DNA of 64,000 bases, taken from assembly GCA_037975125.1 (NCBI GenBank), contig CM075862.1:13172625-13236624 (forward strand), written 5' to 3'. The notes beneath the pieces were generated by a model. It was not told the origin of the DNA, ran no database searches, and saw only the letters and a program-made list of their open reading frames with translations. The stretch's first letter is position 1, and each line of letters starts with the position of its first letter. Below, one piece after another: positions 10,691 through 22,540 of the stretch. The position numbers and the translations under genes were made by a program. Source of the DNA: Latrodectus hesperus. Taxonomy: Eukaryota > Arthropoda > Arachnida > Araneae > Theridiidae.

Positions 10691-11302
10691 AGAGTGGGTG
10701 CTTGGGCACTCTGGTGTTCCTGGCAATGAATTGGCTGATGAGCTGGGAAGGAACTGGATCAACAACCGACTTTTTTGGCCCTGAACCAGTGCTAGGTATT
10801 TCAAAAGAATTAAACAGAAAGAATGTCTTTGATCTCTTCAGAAAACAACAGTTTATGAACTGGTACAATGCCAATGATCAAAGACAAGCAAGGCTATTAA
10901 ATAGCACATGCCCTAGTAAAAGGCAAAAAGAATTATTAAAGCTCATTAGAAGCAGTCTAAGGAAAGCAGTGGGACTACTTACAGGACAATGCCATCTTAA
11001 AAGACATCTCACCATAATTGGAGTTACAGATGATCCCACTTGTAGAGGTTGTCATTTTATGGAAGAAACTTCAATAGACATCTTATGTGAATATGAAACC
11101 TTTTCTCCATATTGATTTGAACACCTGGGTCAGCACTTGATTGAACCTTGGATGTTGCAGGAAATTCCTGTAAAATGTCTGCTGAATTTTTCTTCAGCTA
11201 CTGGTCTCTTCAAATAGGGCTTTCTGAGGGGTATAGTAGAATAGACCTATGGTCGCGGTGCTAGGTTCTTTTGGAACCACCTATCTTAAATCTAAATCTA
11301 GA
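10691..11302 (+). mobile_element. LINE fragment, RNase H end and 3' tail (family L2)
   Basis: The first codons read EWVLGHSGVPGNELADELGR, the C-terminal part of an RNase H domain with its His (in GH) and Asp (in ADEL). The frame then shifts. The downstream frame keeps KNVFDLFRKQQFMNWYN, then TGQCHLKRHLTIIGVTDDP and a decayed zinc-finger-like CRGCHFMEET. The usual final Cys is Tyr (CEYE) and the usual His is Asp. A 3' untranslated part follows, ending near ATCTTAAATCTAAATCT, probably a short (AAATCT)n tail. This is jockey/I-type architecture, 5'-truncated just before the WVPGH-type motif. It lies directly behind the L1-like piece, so it is either nested in it or a chimera. Confidence 0.8.
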
Positions 11303-11690
11303 AAGGCCATGGTCCAACATGGATTTTACTGCCTCGAAATGAGTGAATTAAGCTACTGAATAGTCATGGCTTGGACTCCGGTGAACTAAGAATCCGACTT
11401 TACTGTGGATTTTGTGAGCGTAATTATTTAATTCTAAATTTATAATTTTCGCCTGATTCTGAATCCATTTTAAAAATTAAATCCATAAACGGTAATGATT
11501 TGCAGACTTAAACGTTTTGCATTGAATTTAAAAATGTTAGACATTTGCTTCATTGGAATGTTTAAAGGCAGGAACTTTTCCGCTCACTCAAATCCGTAGC
11601 TTAAAACATCTGCAAAAGTTTTCGGCGAAATAATTTTTCCTTGATTTAATTTTGGAAGTATTTGTTTGCATGGTTGTTGGTGTAAAATTA
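11303..11690. other. No recognised feature
   Basis: AT-rich. The first 50 bases may continue the interrupted L1-like C-terminus (a frame reading KAMVQHGFYCLEMS), but I cannot confirm this. Confidence 0.3.
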
Positions 11691-12140
11691 AATTGCTTCG
11701 ACGTCTTCACGGGAGTGGGGCAGTTTTATGGGGACCTCGGGAGCACTTCGTTTTTGCGAGCACATTCCTCTGGATCAGAGGCCCTACAACTCAACACAAT
11801 CGCAGGCGTGGGCTGGAAATGAATGCTAATTGCTCGCGTGCTTTGTGTGCGCGCCGCATGCAATCGCGCTTCCCATGCTAATAAAGCTGGCAAAAACCGA
11901 AACTCCACGCTGTGCGGCCGGCAGTCGTTTATTTTTCCACCAACCACCCCGAGCCGGCGGTGGTATGGCAAATGTTGGTGTGCCCTTAAATTAGACACCA
12001 TCTCCACACGTCTGCTGCTGAGGTTTCGCAAAGTGGAGGGGGTGGGTTTTAAAGAGAAAGGAACGTTGTGGTCTATGGTTATGAGTGGATTTGTTTGCTT
12101 GTTGTGTGCAGGTTGCTTCAAGCTGGTTCGTGTCTTGTTC
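11691..12140. other. GC-richer non-coding island
   Basis: About 450 bp of complex, CpG-bearing sequence (GGGGACCTCGGGAGCAC, GCGCGCCGCATGCAATCGCG, GTGCGGCCGGCAG). Frames are open on both strands at once, up to 131 codons on the minus strand at 11726-12121. That is what GC-richer random sequence does. Neither protein resembles a known family. Candidate regulatory or conserved element. Confidence 0.35.
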
Positions 12141-13955
12141 CACTAATCGAGTCTCACTTTATTTGGAGTGATTTTTAAGTGTCGGTTTTGTGTACGAAGT
12201 TGGCGCGTTTGGTTTAAATTCAGCTTGATTTATCTCATTTCGAAAGTTTCACTTTATTGAATATAACAATGAAATGAATTATTGATAAAGATAATACAAG
12301 TAAAAAAGATTCTCCTTAAAAAGCAAGATATAAGTTGATATATGTGTGCAATTTGATAAAAAAATAGGCTAAATTAATTTTAAGGGGTTGTTCAATTTCA
12401 GCTTGGTGTTTATTTACCCCGACAAATACTCTGGTTCAAACAGAAATATTAAATTCGTTTAACAGTGGTTATTACATCAAACGTTACTCTCTGAAGACTT
12501 CGATTTACTATCTGGTTATCGTAAGATCCAACAGGTGCGAAGCGAGCCTTTTGTACCGTATTGTTGAATACCTCTACAAATAGTAATATTTATATCTCAC
12601 TTGATTTGGAATGATTTTTAAGTATCAGTAGCAAGAATTTGGCGTGTTTGGCTACATCTTATTCATAAACAAAGAAGTGTATTTAAATGCACATCGAATG
12701 CTTAATTTTTCAAGTTTTTCATTGCAGGGATGCAGTGAAGCTAAAAAAAATCTAAATATTGAAAAGACAATTATGAAAATTGTCAATAAAAATAAACGGA
12801 GAGAAAGTTATTCTGAATTGAAATGAGCAAGTCATAGTTTTAATCAATCATATGTCCATAAATAAATCTGAAAAATGTTTATAAAGATTGGATTGTATAT
12901 AAATTTGTTTTTGTGATGATTGAAAGAATACTATATTGATTAAAAAAATATTGTAGGTGATTATATTTTGCAATTTTTAAAATGTCTTTTTATAATTTTT
13001 CTTGGTTTCTCTAGAAATACATATCCGGATAACTTGTGAGTTCTTTCTAATACTTTCTTGTGGGGTTTTTTGTTGTCCTCAGTAAATGTACCATTTTTGC
13101 TTGTGATTGGACTTTAAAATCCTGTGATCTTTTCCCACTTAGTACTTTTTCCGTATTAAAATTTCCGAACAACAATTAATTTATGTAATATATGATTTTA
13201 AAGTAATTTGTATATCTGCATTTTTCCTGAATATGATTACGTAAGATTTTATTTTTTTTATATTGAACGCGTTATTCTTATAAGGAAAATTTATTTTTGA
13301 TTTTTATAAAAATAGATGCGTTTAACAATAATTTGTTTTTATCGGAAAATGTGCAGATTCTATGCTAATAGATCGTTATTTCTTATCAATGGTCAATTAT
13401 GATGAACCCATAAAATAGAACGGATAAAATTGCTGAAAGAAGAATAAGTTAACATTCAATATGACGTTCGTTTCTAATAATATTCGCATAAATAACAATA
13501 GAATTGACAATCATTATCTACAGAAACATAACATGTTTGCCATAAAAATAAGAACGCATAAGATACGGGCTTCTCATTTTAATATAACATATTGTATCAA
13601 TGTGCGCTTTTTTAAATGAAACTTATTTTCATTTCAATCCAAATTAAAAGTGAGAGAAATTCTGTGGTAATTTGTTACCATCATTATCTTTTCCAAAGGA
13701 TTCATTCCATAATTTAAAACTTTATTTAAAATCCACTATTCAATAATTCATTCAAGCTAATTCTGCAAAATACTACTTTTTTTTTCCAAATTACTTCGAA
13801 CAGTTATTGCAACAACAGCATTTAAAGTAATTTCCACACACTTGAAAACTTCCGCGTGCAGAGGCAGGTTCCCTTAATAGGCTTGAAAATTAGAATGAAG
13901 AGAAAATGTTCATTTTCTGCCTTATAAACATGACAAAATTATTGTCGATGCCGGG
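12141..13955. other. AT-rich sequence without recognised features
   Basis: Long AT-rich stretch. Two related segments occur near 12140-12210 and 12600-12660: TTTATTTGGAGTGATTTTTAAGTGTC against CTTGATTTGGAATGATTTTTAAGTATC, each followed by a TTTGGC-like word. This suggests an old duplication about 460 bp apart. No gene seen. Confidence 0.4.
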
Positions 13956-14300
13956 AATTAATTGTTAGCCTTTCGTTTCTTTGCGGGGGCGAGAAAAATT
14001 ATTTCCCGTCCTCTTTTGTGGTGCTTGGAATTTTTGCGTTTTCCACCCCTTTGGGGCCTATATCCGGCCACAGTGTTCACTTCTCGCCCCTTTTCCGCAA
14101 ATGTCTCTCTCAAGCCTCGTAAAAATGCGGAAACACCAAAAATGAAAAATTCTTCCGCTCTGTCTGTTGCAAATAATAACTGTACATTGGAGTGCTTGTG
14201 AATTTTTCACAAGATTTATAACCCTCCCGCCAATGTTGGCGCCCCCTTCCTCCCTCAACGCGAGAAACAAGAAAAGTTTTCCTTCACTTTCCGAGAAGAA
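13956..14300. other. Moderately GC-rich patch
   Basis: Complex sequence with CpG (TTTGCGGGGGCGAG, CCCTCCCGCCAATGTTGGCGCC). It includes the palindrome-like CCAATGTTGG at 14231-14240. Frames on both strands are unrelated to known families. Confidence 0.3.
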
Positions 14301-14339
14301 AATATTAACTGCAGAACACGGAAGATCTAATTGAAGAGG

Positions 14340-14760
14340 GTGAAATGAAATTATTCTTTTAAAACGTAATGGAGCTCTGTGGCCGCTGTTTTGTTTATTC
14401 TGCTCGGAAAGAGGGAACCAGCCAATAAAACGGGGCGATGAAGGATTTTTTATTTCCGTGTCGCAGCCGTGTTTGTGAGTGGGAAAACAGAAGGCCGTTA
14501 TAAACGCTGTGTGTGTTATTACCGCTTGTTAATCATTAGTAATGATGAGTAAATGGGTTGTGAGCTCCCGACTTCTGCCTGTGTGGGCATGTTTTTAGTT
14601 TATTGGAATGGGCCCTTTGAGAATTCACCCAATTGTGCTCGGCCCTGCCTCCTCCCCACCTTCCAAATGCATGTAAAGTGGCTAGAGCCTTTTTGATTAA
14701 CTCGAAATGTGCTGTTCCTGAATGCTGCTGGAGATTTCAGTGTTGCCGCCTGTGAATTGT
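14340..14760. other. Candidate regulatory island with TAAT palindrome
   Basis: This is one of the clearest islands: about 400 bp of high-complexity sequence with few simple repeats. It holds ATCATTAGTAATGAT (14532-14546), a 7+1+7 palindrome of two TAAT cores as bound by paired homeodomains, plus CCAATAAAACGGGGCG and TTATAAACGC words. No frame of interest crosses it. The regulatory reading is inferred from composition and the palindrome only. Confidence 0.4.
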
Positions 14761-16012
14761 GTGTTTTCTTCTAGAAGCATAGAAGTTGGCGATGGTCTGT
14801 ATTAAATTCACAAGGAATCGCTCATTTCGAATGAAAAGGTAGTTAAATCAGAGCATAGAAATCTCAAAGTTTCAATCCCGCACTCATCACTTCTGAAAGT
14901 GAAGTCTGACTAGGGCTGGTAACTTCATTTACAATTGGCGGCTCTTTTCAAAAGTAGTACATCACGTTTAGCGTTGCTATGAGCGAAAAGGTAGGTAAAC
15001 TTGCATCAATCTAGTATGGCAGACACAATTTTCCTGCATAGATATTCGAAACCATCTTGTAGAATTTCTATTCATAATAGTCCTCGAGGGTTCTTTCAAT
15101 GCTATTTCCTCTTAAAAGTCGATGGTCAGCTTTTTTGGCCTTCATTTCAAGTGTTCGCGAGTTTCACTTCCTCGAATGCTTCTTGCTGTTTGGAACTTAA
15201 TAAATTCCGCTGGGATTACCTCTCATACAAAAGCTGTTGCGCACACCAAATCAAAATAAACTATGTCAGTTAAAAAGATAAATTTTAAACAGCTTTATAC
15301 CCATATGCAATATCACATAGACATAAAGTGTGTGATCCTCATGCCATCGAATGCATGACCTCAAACCATATTTATTCATTTAGTTGGGATCTAAAAACTT
15401 TGCCACCGTATGTACTTGAACAGTCCAGGTTACAGGAAAAGTATTTGTGGACAGATTTTTGTCCGCATAAGTTTATTTTAACCAAAAAAAGGGTAAATGC
15501 CGTTAACATTAATTTTGCAATTAATTGCTACCACAACCATTTTATAAAACGGGGTTGACAGACATGATCAAACGACCGTCTCAAGATTTATTCGTGGGCA
15601 TCTGAAAAGCATAACATTTATATTTGAACGCAAGGTATTTTCACTGTGCACATAATGCAATCTGAAGCTGGATTCCCCCGATTACATCATTCTGGATGGT
15701 TTGCGGTTCCCTCTGGCGGATGTTTGCGCAACTCCACTGCTGGTGCTCGACTTCGCTAGGGTTCACGGTGGCATGGATCTGATCTAGCTGCCGATATATC
15801 TCTGAAGGATTGGGAACAACAACAAAACTTCTAATGTTAAAAATCTAGTTGCCCTTCGATTGGCAGTAAGAATAAACTGAAACTCCTGAAATGTATACTG
15901 AAATGCATTGTTCCCGAAAGAATGGTTACAATCTTAATATTAATTGAATGTTTGAATGTGCTAATATTCCAACTATATTTTGTATTTTAAAACTGTTATT
16001 TTATTTTTAACA

Positions 16013-16015
<3 letters not shown>
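14761..16015. other. No recognised gene; possible degenerate repeat near 15650-15830
   Basis: Mixed sequence. The stretch 15665-15820 is more complex (CCCTCTGGCGGATGTTTGCG, GGTGCTCGACTTCGCTAGGG) and may be an old repeat. I found no second copy in the window. Confidence 0.3.

Positions 16016-16017
<2 letters not shown>

Positions 16018-16047
<30 letters not shown>
16018..16047. repeat. (TA)n microsatellite
   Basis: About 14 TA units in AT-rich DNA. Confidence 0.95.
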
Positions 16048-16052
<5 letters not shown>

Positions 16053-17350
16053 ATTTTATATATTTTATTTTCTATTCTTGGTACTGTTAATCTCTAACCC
16101 ACTGGGGAAAAAATAAACCAGCCTTATTGGAGTTGTGAAATCAGTGAGGCTTTAGAAAGAACAGAAAATAATATTCATAAGTGATTAAATAGTTCTGTTA
16201 TCCCATTCCTTTATTGCTCGCAAGTTTTATTTATTTTATAAAACAAAAACTTTAGTTTTCAAGCAATCTCTTTCCTGTGTGCGAAAGATTTCAAGGGTTG
16301 TTTGAGCAGGGCACTGAAATGGATGCCTCTGTCTTGTCCGAAGCTGTCGCAGAGGGGGAAACGACAGGGGGTTGGACACACTCCCTCTTTCTAAATGAAT
16401 TTGCGGATTCAAGGAAACGGGATACTCTCATTTTTCTCTGCGACAAGAAAAATACTGGTTGCAGTTTTTTCCGGGGGAAAAAGTACTCTGGCTAAGGAAA
16501 AAGTAGAAATTTTTGTATAAAAATACTGGGAAGTTCTGTTTTTTTCTTTCTCTCTTCGTGTAGTCTTTTTAAAAGTATATGTTTTCTTTTTAATAAAAAA
16601 AACGCGCTTAAAGCGATGGGTGTTTCTGTGTAAAGAGATGGCGGGAGTCATGGTCAGCTTAAGCTTCTCCCGGCGGCATTTGTAACAACTTCTCCCGAAA
16701 CTTTCTCGGAAGTGGGTGCTAAGAAATGGCTCACGAAGAATTGAGATTCGAAACAAAGAGAAAGCGTATTTGTTTTGTCAAATGTTGAACTTTGGCAATT
16801 ACTTACGGGATCGAAGTATTTCATCAATTTCATCAATTGACATGGTGTTTGTTAGTTGTGGGTATATATATATAATTTAAACGACTAAAAGCATTCTACT
16901 TGATAATAATATTCCAATTAATTTTATTAAGAGTATTTGGCTTGTAGAACATTGCTTGTAAGCGAAGTAAGGCATAGTTTTAGTTACAGAAAAGTCACCC
17001 AAACCTTGAAGGTCTTATAAGAAGCTTCAAATGCCAAATGGTGTTTACACTTTAGTCTTTTAATTTATGTATTTATTTCACTCTTTACGCGCGTTCTGGA
17101 TTTATTTTGCATTTTTGTTGGTTTGATATTTTATCTTGGCAACTATATGAACTTATTATTTTGTCTTGGCAACTATAAATTTCGTTTCACTGATTTTTTG
17201 CTTTATTATATACCTTTATTTATTTATTTTTGCTTCGGGGTGATATGGCTAGAATTAGACTTTAATCTTCAGTCTTTGAGAGAAAGCCATACTTTGTATC
17301 AATATGGTCAACACCTGCTGATGATGCTGTTATTCTTTCTATTTATTTGG
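16048..17350. other. No recognised gene
   Basis: AT-rich sequence with a somewhat richer patch at 16270-16500. A 15-base word TCTTGGCAACTATA is repeated at 17131 and 17164, a short direct duplication about 33 bp apart. Confidence 0.4.
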
Positions 17351-17459
<109 letters not shown>

Positions 17460-18079
17460 CAGCTGCCTAGCATCCGTTTTATAAATCTTAATCTTTCTGT
17501 CTTTGTTAAAACGTGTTTTTTTATTTCTATCATAGAGAATAATTATCTGATCATGTGTATCATTCTAATTAACTATTAAAATTATTAATTTGGAAAATTG
17601 AGTTAGAATTATTGAATCATAAATTGAGAAATGATATTCGTGTGTTAATTGTATTCCTCCATTTGATTTTTCTATTTTAAGAAAAAGAAAGGTTAAATTA
17701 ATGGTGCTTAATTTCTGTTTAGCAACAATATTTTACTCACTTGTAATATGTAATTAACTTGAAAAGAAAAAAATCATGTCATTTCATTAAAAATTTTCCA
17801 TTTGCTTCCCTAAAATGTTTGTATTTATTACTAACCATTAAGTTGTTGGTTCTTTCGTACCATTTGAAATCACTGAATCACTTTGTTCCGTTCATAAAAG
17901 TTTTCAAAATCATGAAAATTACCTGTTGTTCTAAATAATTAATTTTCAAATCTTTAGCGATTATTGATTTCAAAATTTCCTGAAATTTTTAACTTTTCTA
18001 ATGTTTTCACTTTTTGTTTTCTTGAAATCCGTTAAAGCTTCTCTAATTCTTTTTTAAATTTCTGATTTGATGAACATTT
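17460..18079. other. AT-rich sequence without recognised features
   Basis: Very AT-rich with no simple-sequence array or reading frame of note. Confidence 0.4.
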
Positions 18080-19075
18080 TGTGTTAAAATAATGATTGTA
18101 ACAAGCATCTGAAAGCATGGTACCAGCAATCGTTTCGATTCCCTTTGAGCCCAAAGACCTTAAAAAAGTAGTCGAAATGATTTTGATGTGGCTTCAGCTC
18201 GTTGGAATCAAAATTAAAAATATTGTCAAAGTTCATTTTGTTAATTAAACGATTTCTTATGTAAATACCAACGCATCGGTTGAGGAGCAATTTTCCAATT
18301 GATTCAAACCATTAACTGGTTGGCAATAGAACAGAAGAAAAAGCAAAAGGAAAAAGACAAAACTAAGCATCCACTTCTTGTATGGGTGCCAGGGCACAAA
18401 GGTATCGAAGGTAATGAAAGGGCTGATGAACTTGCTAAACAAGGATCGTCTTTTGCTCCCATTGGTGCAGAACCTTTTTGTGGGATCAATTTGAAGACCG
18501 CAAAAACCAATGTTCTTAGATAGGAAAAACGGAAGATGTATGAAGCTAGGCTCAACACTTCTGGTCAAACCCATGCTAAAAATATGATCTGTGGATCATC
18601 AGCGAGGATTGCCTCTGAAATTCGTAGATGCTCTAGGCAGAAGATACGTTTAATCGTAGGCTTTATAACTGGGCACTACTATTTCAGAAAACACCTCCAT
18701 AAAATGGGACTGTTTCAGCAAGACCCTATCTGCAGGAAATGTCATACGCAAGAGGAAACGGCCAAGCATATCATTTACGAATACGAGGCTCTTGCCCTCC
18801 CTAGATTAACTTCTTTAGGCATCGTCCATACTAGAGAGTTACACCTAGACTCCATTAATGAGGTTATCGGACTTTATTAATCAAGTAGGTGACCCGAGCT
18901 GTTTAACTGGAACTAGGAAACATTGTGTTTGGAGTTAATAGTACTAAATGCTGATAAAAGCAGAGGTGCCCAATATATAATAGAAACCCAACTCTAAGAA
19001 GAAGAAGCATCCACTTAATGGTTAGTTGAAATCAGCAAGGAGGCGATTTAAATTTTTATTTTATATTATTACGAT
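18080..19075 (-). repeat. Interspersed repeat family F, copy split by a LINE
   Basis: Read on the minus strand, 18080-18376 and 19017-19075 together align with the copies at 51165-51605 and 59385-59785. Shared blocks are the GGAAAATTGC/GAAAATGGCTTCTCAA head, TAAGAAATCG then TTAACAAAATGAACTTTGAC, and the CTTTTTCTTCTGTTCTATTG region. The join is at AAGCATCCACTT, which occurs on both sides of the inserted LINE. The copy at 51.5 kb runs across the same point without the LINE (AATATCCACTTTAATATTAG) and shows the empty site. The outer third of F (with the TGACGTCA block) is not recognisable here. I know no named family like F. Confidence 0.7.
18377..19004 (+). mobile_element. LINE fragment, RNase H end and 3' tail (family L3)
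   Basis: The insertion starts with LVWVPGHKGIEGNERADELA, the C-terminal RNase H motif with His and Asp present. After one stop (KTNVLR*) the same frame class continues with CGSSARIASEIRRCSRQKIR, FITGHYYFRKHLHKMGLFQQ and CRKCHTQEETAKHIIY. The last Cys of the zinc-finger-like CCHC is Tyr (EYE). The 3' end is CCCAACTCTAAGAAGAAG, a short (AAG)n tail. The 12-bp TSD AAGCATCCACTT lies at 18365-18376 and 19005-19016. The residues before LVWVPGH in the open frame (from 18299) belong to the host repeat F, not to the LINE. It is a dead, 5'-truncated copy. Relatives lie at 34460 and 44094. Confidence 0.9.
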
Positions 19076-19760
19076 GTTGAATATTTCTTACATTCGTCTC
19101 TTGGATTCAGTATTGATTGTCCACTCATATTAAGAATTAAAATTCTTTATGTTCCGTTGTTGTATCCTTGACTGCTGGGAATATGAAATTGATATTGATA
19201 CAAAATATTCAATTGCATAATTACTGAACAAATAAAGCTCGAAAAAGTTTGAATCTTCCAAGAGGACATAGTAATTCGGGTTAGTGAATATTTTTTGAGA
19301 AAAATGATGCTTTCTTTAAACTGGTATCTTTGATATGGTTGGCCTGTTTGATCATGATGTAATGATGATCCTAAATGAAACCAGAGAAATGTTCTCAAAG
19401 GTTATGAAAAATAAATAATAAGGAGAGATAAACTGTGAGAGCTCCCTTTTTGTCAAGTTTCGCCCGTCTTTCAACATGCTGTCTTCATGTGTTACTTTTC
19501 AAGCCACTGAGCGTAAATTAGAATTAATTTCTTGTTCGTTTCTTTTTCATCCCCCCTTTTTTTGTCCCCATGAAAACCGCAAAAATGAAAATGTTCTTTT
19601 TAAGCAGCGATAAAGACGAGAAGAAAATGAGAAATAAAAGAACAAAATTTCTTTCGGAATAAAACATCTTTTAATTGCGTTATGAAGCAGACGCAACTGC
19701 CAAAACATATGGCCAAAGCACTTGACTAAGTTAGCATCTGAATATAAATTAGCAGCTTCG
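19076..19760. other. No recognised feature
   Basis: AT-rich, with a pyrimidine-rich stretch at 19520-19570. Confidence 0.4.
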
Positions 19761-20135
19761 AGAGGGGGGTAGGAGAGAAGGTGATGTCTCAGTTCGCCCT
19801 TCCACTTTTTCTTTTTTTTTCCTTCTAAGGTATTTCAATCTATAATTCTTTTCTTTTTTTTTGTCTCTTCAATTTTTGCCGAAATCGCTTTATTATTTAT
19901 GATTTTTTTTATTTATTTGCACAAAAATATTTTTTTTAAAAAAAATATAACTTCCAAGCGCTTTTCTTCATTTGTTGTTTCTTATTTAATTTCTCTCGAC
20001 GCATATATTTCTTTCCTCCCCCTCCTCCTTTTTTTTCAAATATTTATTTCACTTTTTCGTACCTCACCCTTTCTTGCATCGTCGTAGTAATTTATTATAA
20101 TTTGTGGCTTTTCTAATTGAATAACGAATACCAGT
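19761..20135. other. Homopolymer and pyrimidine-tract region
   Basis: T-, CT- and A-rich runs (for example TTCTTTTTTTTCC and CCCCCTCCTCCTT). Typical of the borders of the GC-richer islands here. No gene. Confidence 0.4.
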
Positions 20136-20139
20136 TGTT

Positions 20140-20690
20140 AGTGGTTTTGAAGAGGGGGTGTTGAAAAAAAAGAAGAGGAAAGCGGAGTGGGAGGGGTGAG
20201 GCGGAGGTCATAAAAACCCCCGTGACAAACGATTGTTAAAAGAGGACGTAGATGGAGAAGTTAAGTCGAGTGAAGGTGGCAATGGTAATAAAAAATAATC
20301 TGTCGAGTTCGTAAACGCTTATAAATGACTTGAAGTGTTTTTTTTTTTTGTTAAGTGTGAGGTTTTTTCTTTCCTCTCTATATTAAATGACCGATGCGGA
20401 GGCCACGATTGTGTTTCCCGGGCGTAAATGTGCCGTTTCGCGTTCGCCGATGAAGGTGTTAATTTGTCTTTAATAGCGCAAATTAAAACGCCGTGCTTAA
20501 TTTTGTAATTAATGATTTTAACGTTGAACACCTTTTTACCGCCCCGGCACTAAACTTATTACCCATGCAGATTTCTTGGGTTTTTCCCTCAATTATTCGT
20601 GTTTCCCGAGAAATGTCGTTAAATATTTTTTTAATTGTCATTCACGTGTGATAAGTGTTATTTGTTTTTTTTTTCTTTCTCGAAAATAGG
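20140..20690. other. Candidate regulatory island
   Basis: A purine tract (GAGTGGGAGGGGTGAGGCGG) is followed by a complex core at 20395-20560 with CpG and several ATTA cores (CAAATTAAAACGCCG, TAATTAATGATTTTAACG). No meaningful frame. Clustered homeodomain-type cores in a high-complexity core suggest an enhancer-like element. This is inferred. Confidence 0.35.
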
Positions 20691-20900
20691 CGTGTCAATA
20701 GAGAAGGAAAAAGTCGAGAATTCTCGATTTCTTTTGTCTGTTTAGATTTTGTACTAATGATATTTTCTATTTGTTGCATTTGTGCCAGAGAATGTTAGAA
20801 TAATCAACCATTTTTTCTTTGATCATTAAGAACTTATTAGTTAGCAGGTAGAAATAATTGAGTAACAGAAAAGCATAGTTCTTTTCCGCATAATTTTAAA

Positions 20901-21075
20901 TGAGCTGTTAGCTGAATGGTAAGCACTCCTGCCTTCGGTTCAACAGTTTGCGAGTTCGATTCCCTCCTTGGGCATGGATGTTTATGGTGGTCCGGAATCT
21001 GCTTTTAGTCATAGGCCCCGGTTCAATTAGCTCTCGTGTGCGGAAAATGACTGTTGAGCAACAAACAAACCAAAT
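20901..21075 (+). mobile_element. SINE A copy, well preserved
   Basis: Good match to the family: GAGCTGTTAGCTGAATGG, CTGCCTTCGGTTCAACAG, box B GAGTTCGATTCC, GGTCCGGAATC, GGTTCAATTAGC, CGTGTGCGGAAAATGACTG, tail ACAAACAAACCAAAT. An imperfect duplication (CGCATAATTTTAAA at 20887-20900 and CGCATAGTTTTAGA at 21076-21089; 12 of 14 match) brackets it. Confidence 0.88.
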
Positions 21076-21389
21076 CGCATAGTTTTAGAAATAGGTAGAA
21101 AATTTTGTGCTTATAGATTAAAAATTGATTCTTCTTAAACTTTTAATTTCTATAACATTGTGCTTGCTTTTTTTTATGCATATTTTTTAATTATTTTTCC
21201 CCGTCTAAGAGCGTATGTCCAAGCAATAGATTTTACACAATCTTGGACCCAGGCGAGAAATGATTTTTAATCTCTAATTATTTTATTATATATGTGTGCA
21301 CTATTAAATTAAAACTCAATTAAAATCGAATAACTTCTTTTTCTTAAATATAACATAATAAAAATGTATAAACATTTCCTCATTTTACT

Positions 21390-21540
21390 TACTGAGCTGG
21401 CAGCCGAATAGTTATTGCTCTATCCTTCGGTTCAATAGTTCGTAGGTTCGAATCCCACCTTGCGTTTGGTTATAGTCGATCAGTGCCTTTCTAATTAGTC
21501 TTCGTGTGCAAAAAGAGTGATAAACCAATCAGCTGTAACT
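21390..21540 (+). mobile_element. SINE A copy, internally deleted
   Basis: The head is well kept (GAGCTGGCAGCCGAATAG, box B AGGTTCGAATCCCACC), but the body is about 25 bp shorter than in other copies. The flanks TCATTTTACT (21380-21389) and TCATTTGACT (21541-21550) may be the target duplication. Confidence 0.85.
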
Positions 21541-22540
21541 TCATTTGACTCTGAAGTCAATTTGTGGCATGAAAACTCAAGCGTCAGTAAGACCTTTCCT
21601 ATGCTTGGAACTTCCCCGTAGATTCCTCTCTATAAGACCTATTCACTATGTAATCGACCGAATGATGAGAATCGCATATACGCTAAAGAGGGATATTTAT
21701 AACTGCTCATTGCTTTTTCATTTGTTATAATCTACTAAATTCTAATAATATATAGTTGAATTATTTTATTTGAATATAAACCCCTCGCCATTCAATTCCA
21801 CGCATAATCGAGAGTTTACTGCATTATAAAAAATTATTTTACCTATATGCTAATATAATATATTTGATATTTTGACTCGGCAAAATTCGATATAATCTTT
21901 TTATCTGTTAATAAACTTTATACGGTATGATATATTTTTATTTGATAAAATGCTGCTATGGTGAATATGAATTATATATATATATTTTTTTGTTTCAGGT
22001 AAACTTTTTTGGATTTACTTATTGCTCATAGGTCTTCAGAGACGGTATATTTATTCTTATTTTGGTATCATTTTCGTCACTTTCTCTCATTTTATTCCTT
22101 GTTAATATGTTTGAACATTTCTTTCGATGTATAAATTGCATTAAACTGTACTTTTTATATGGCAATAATATTTAACATTATATTCAACTGTTAAAAAATA
22201 ATATATTTGTATTTTTTAAAAACATTTTTACGAAATTTGCTAATAATTTATTACGGTACTTTTTTTTTAACTATCTCTGCTTATATTTGTGTATGGTGTA
22301 CTAGTCGGAATTTTATTTTTTATATTCTAGATTTTATGACTTAACTAAGAAATAACTGATTTTTAATAATCGTTAATGACTTTTTGCTAAATTTATATAC
22401 ATCAGTATTTAGTTTTTTTTTTTTAGTAAGTGATTGCTGATTTATATTGTTATTTCAGCTTGCTTTAAAAATACAGGATTATATTATAGATGCACTGGTT
22501 CCCTCTTCATTTGTAAGCGCCTTATGCAGTTCAGTAATTG
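21541..22540. other. AT-rich sequence without recognised features
   Basis: Contains a short (TA)n at 21972-21984 and T runs. No gene or repeat family recognised. Confidence 0.4.

Noticed and set aside
11726..12146. Opposed open frames of 131 and 107 codons
   Set aside because: Both strands are open at once, there is no recognisable motif, and the region is GC-richer, which lengthens chance frames.
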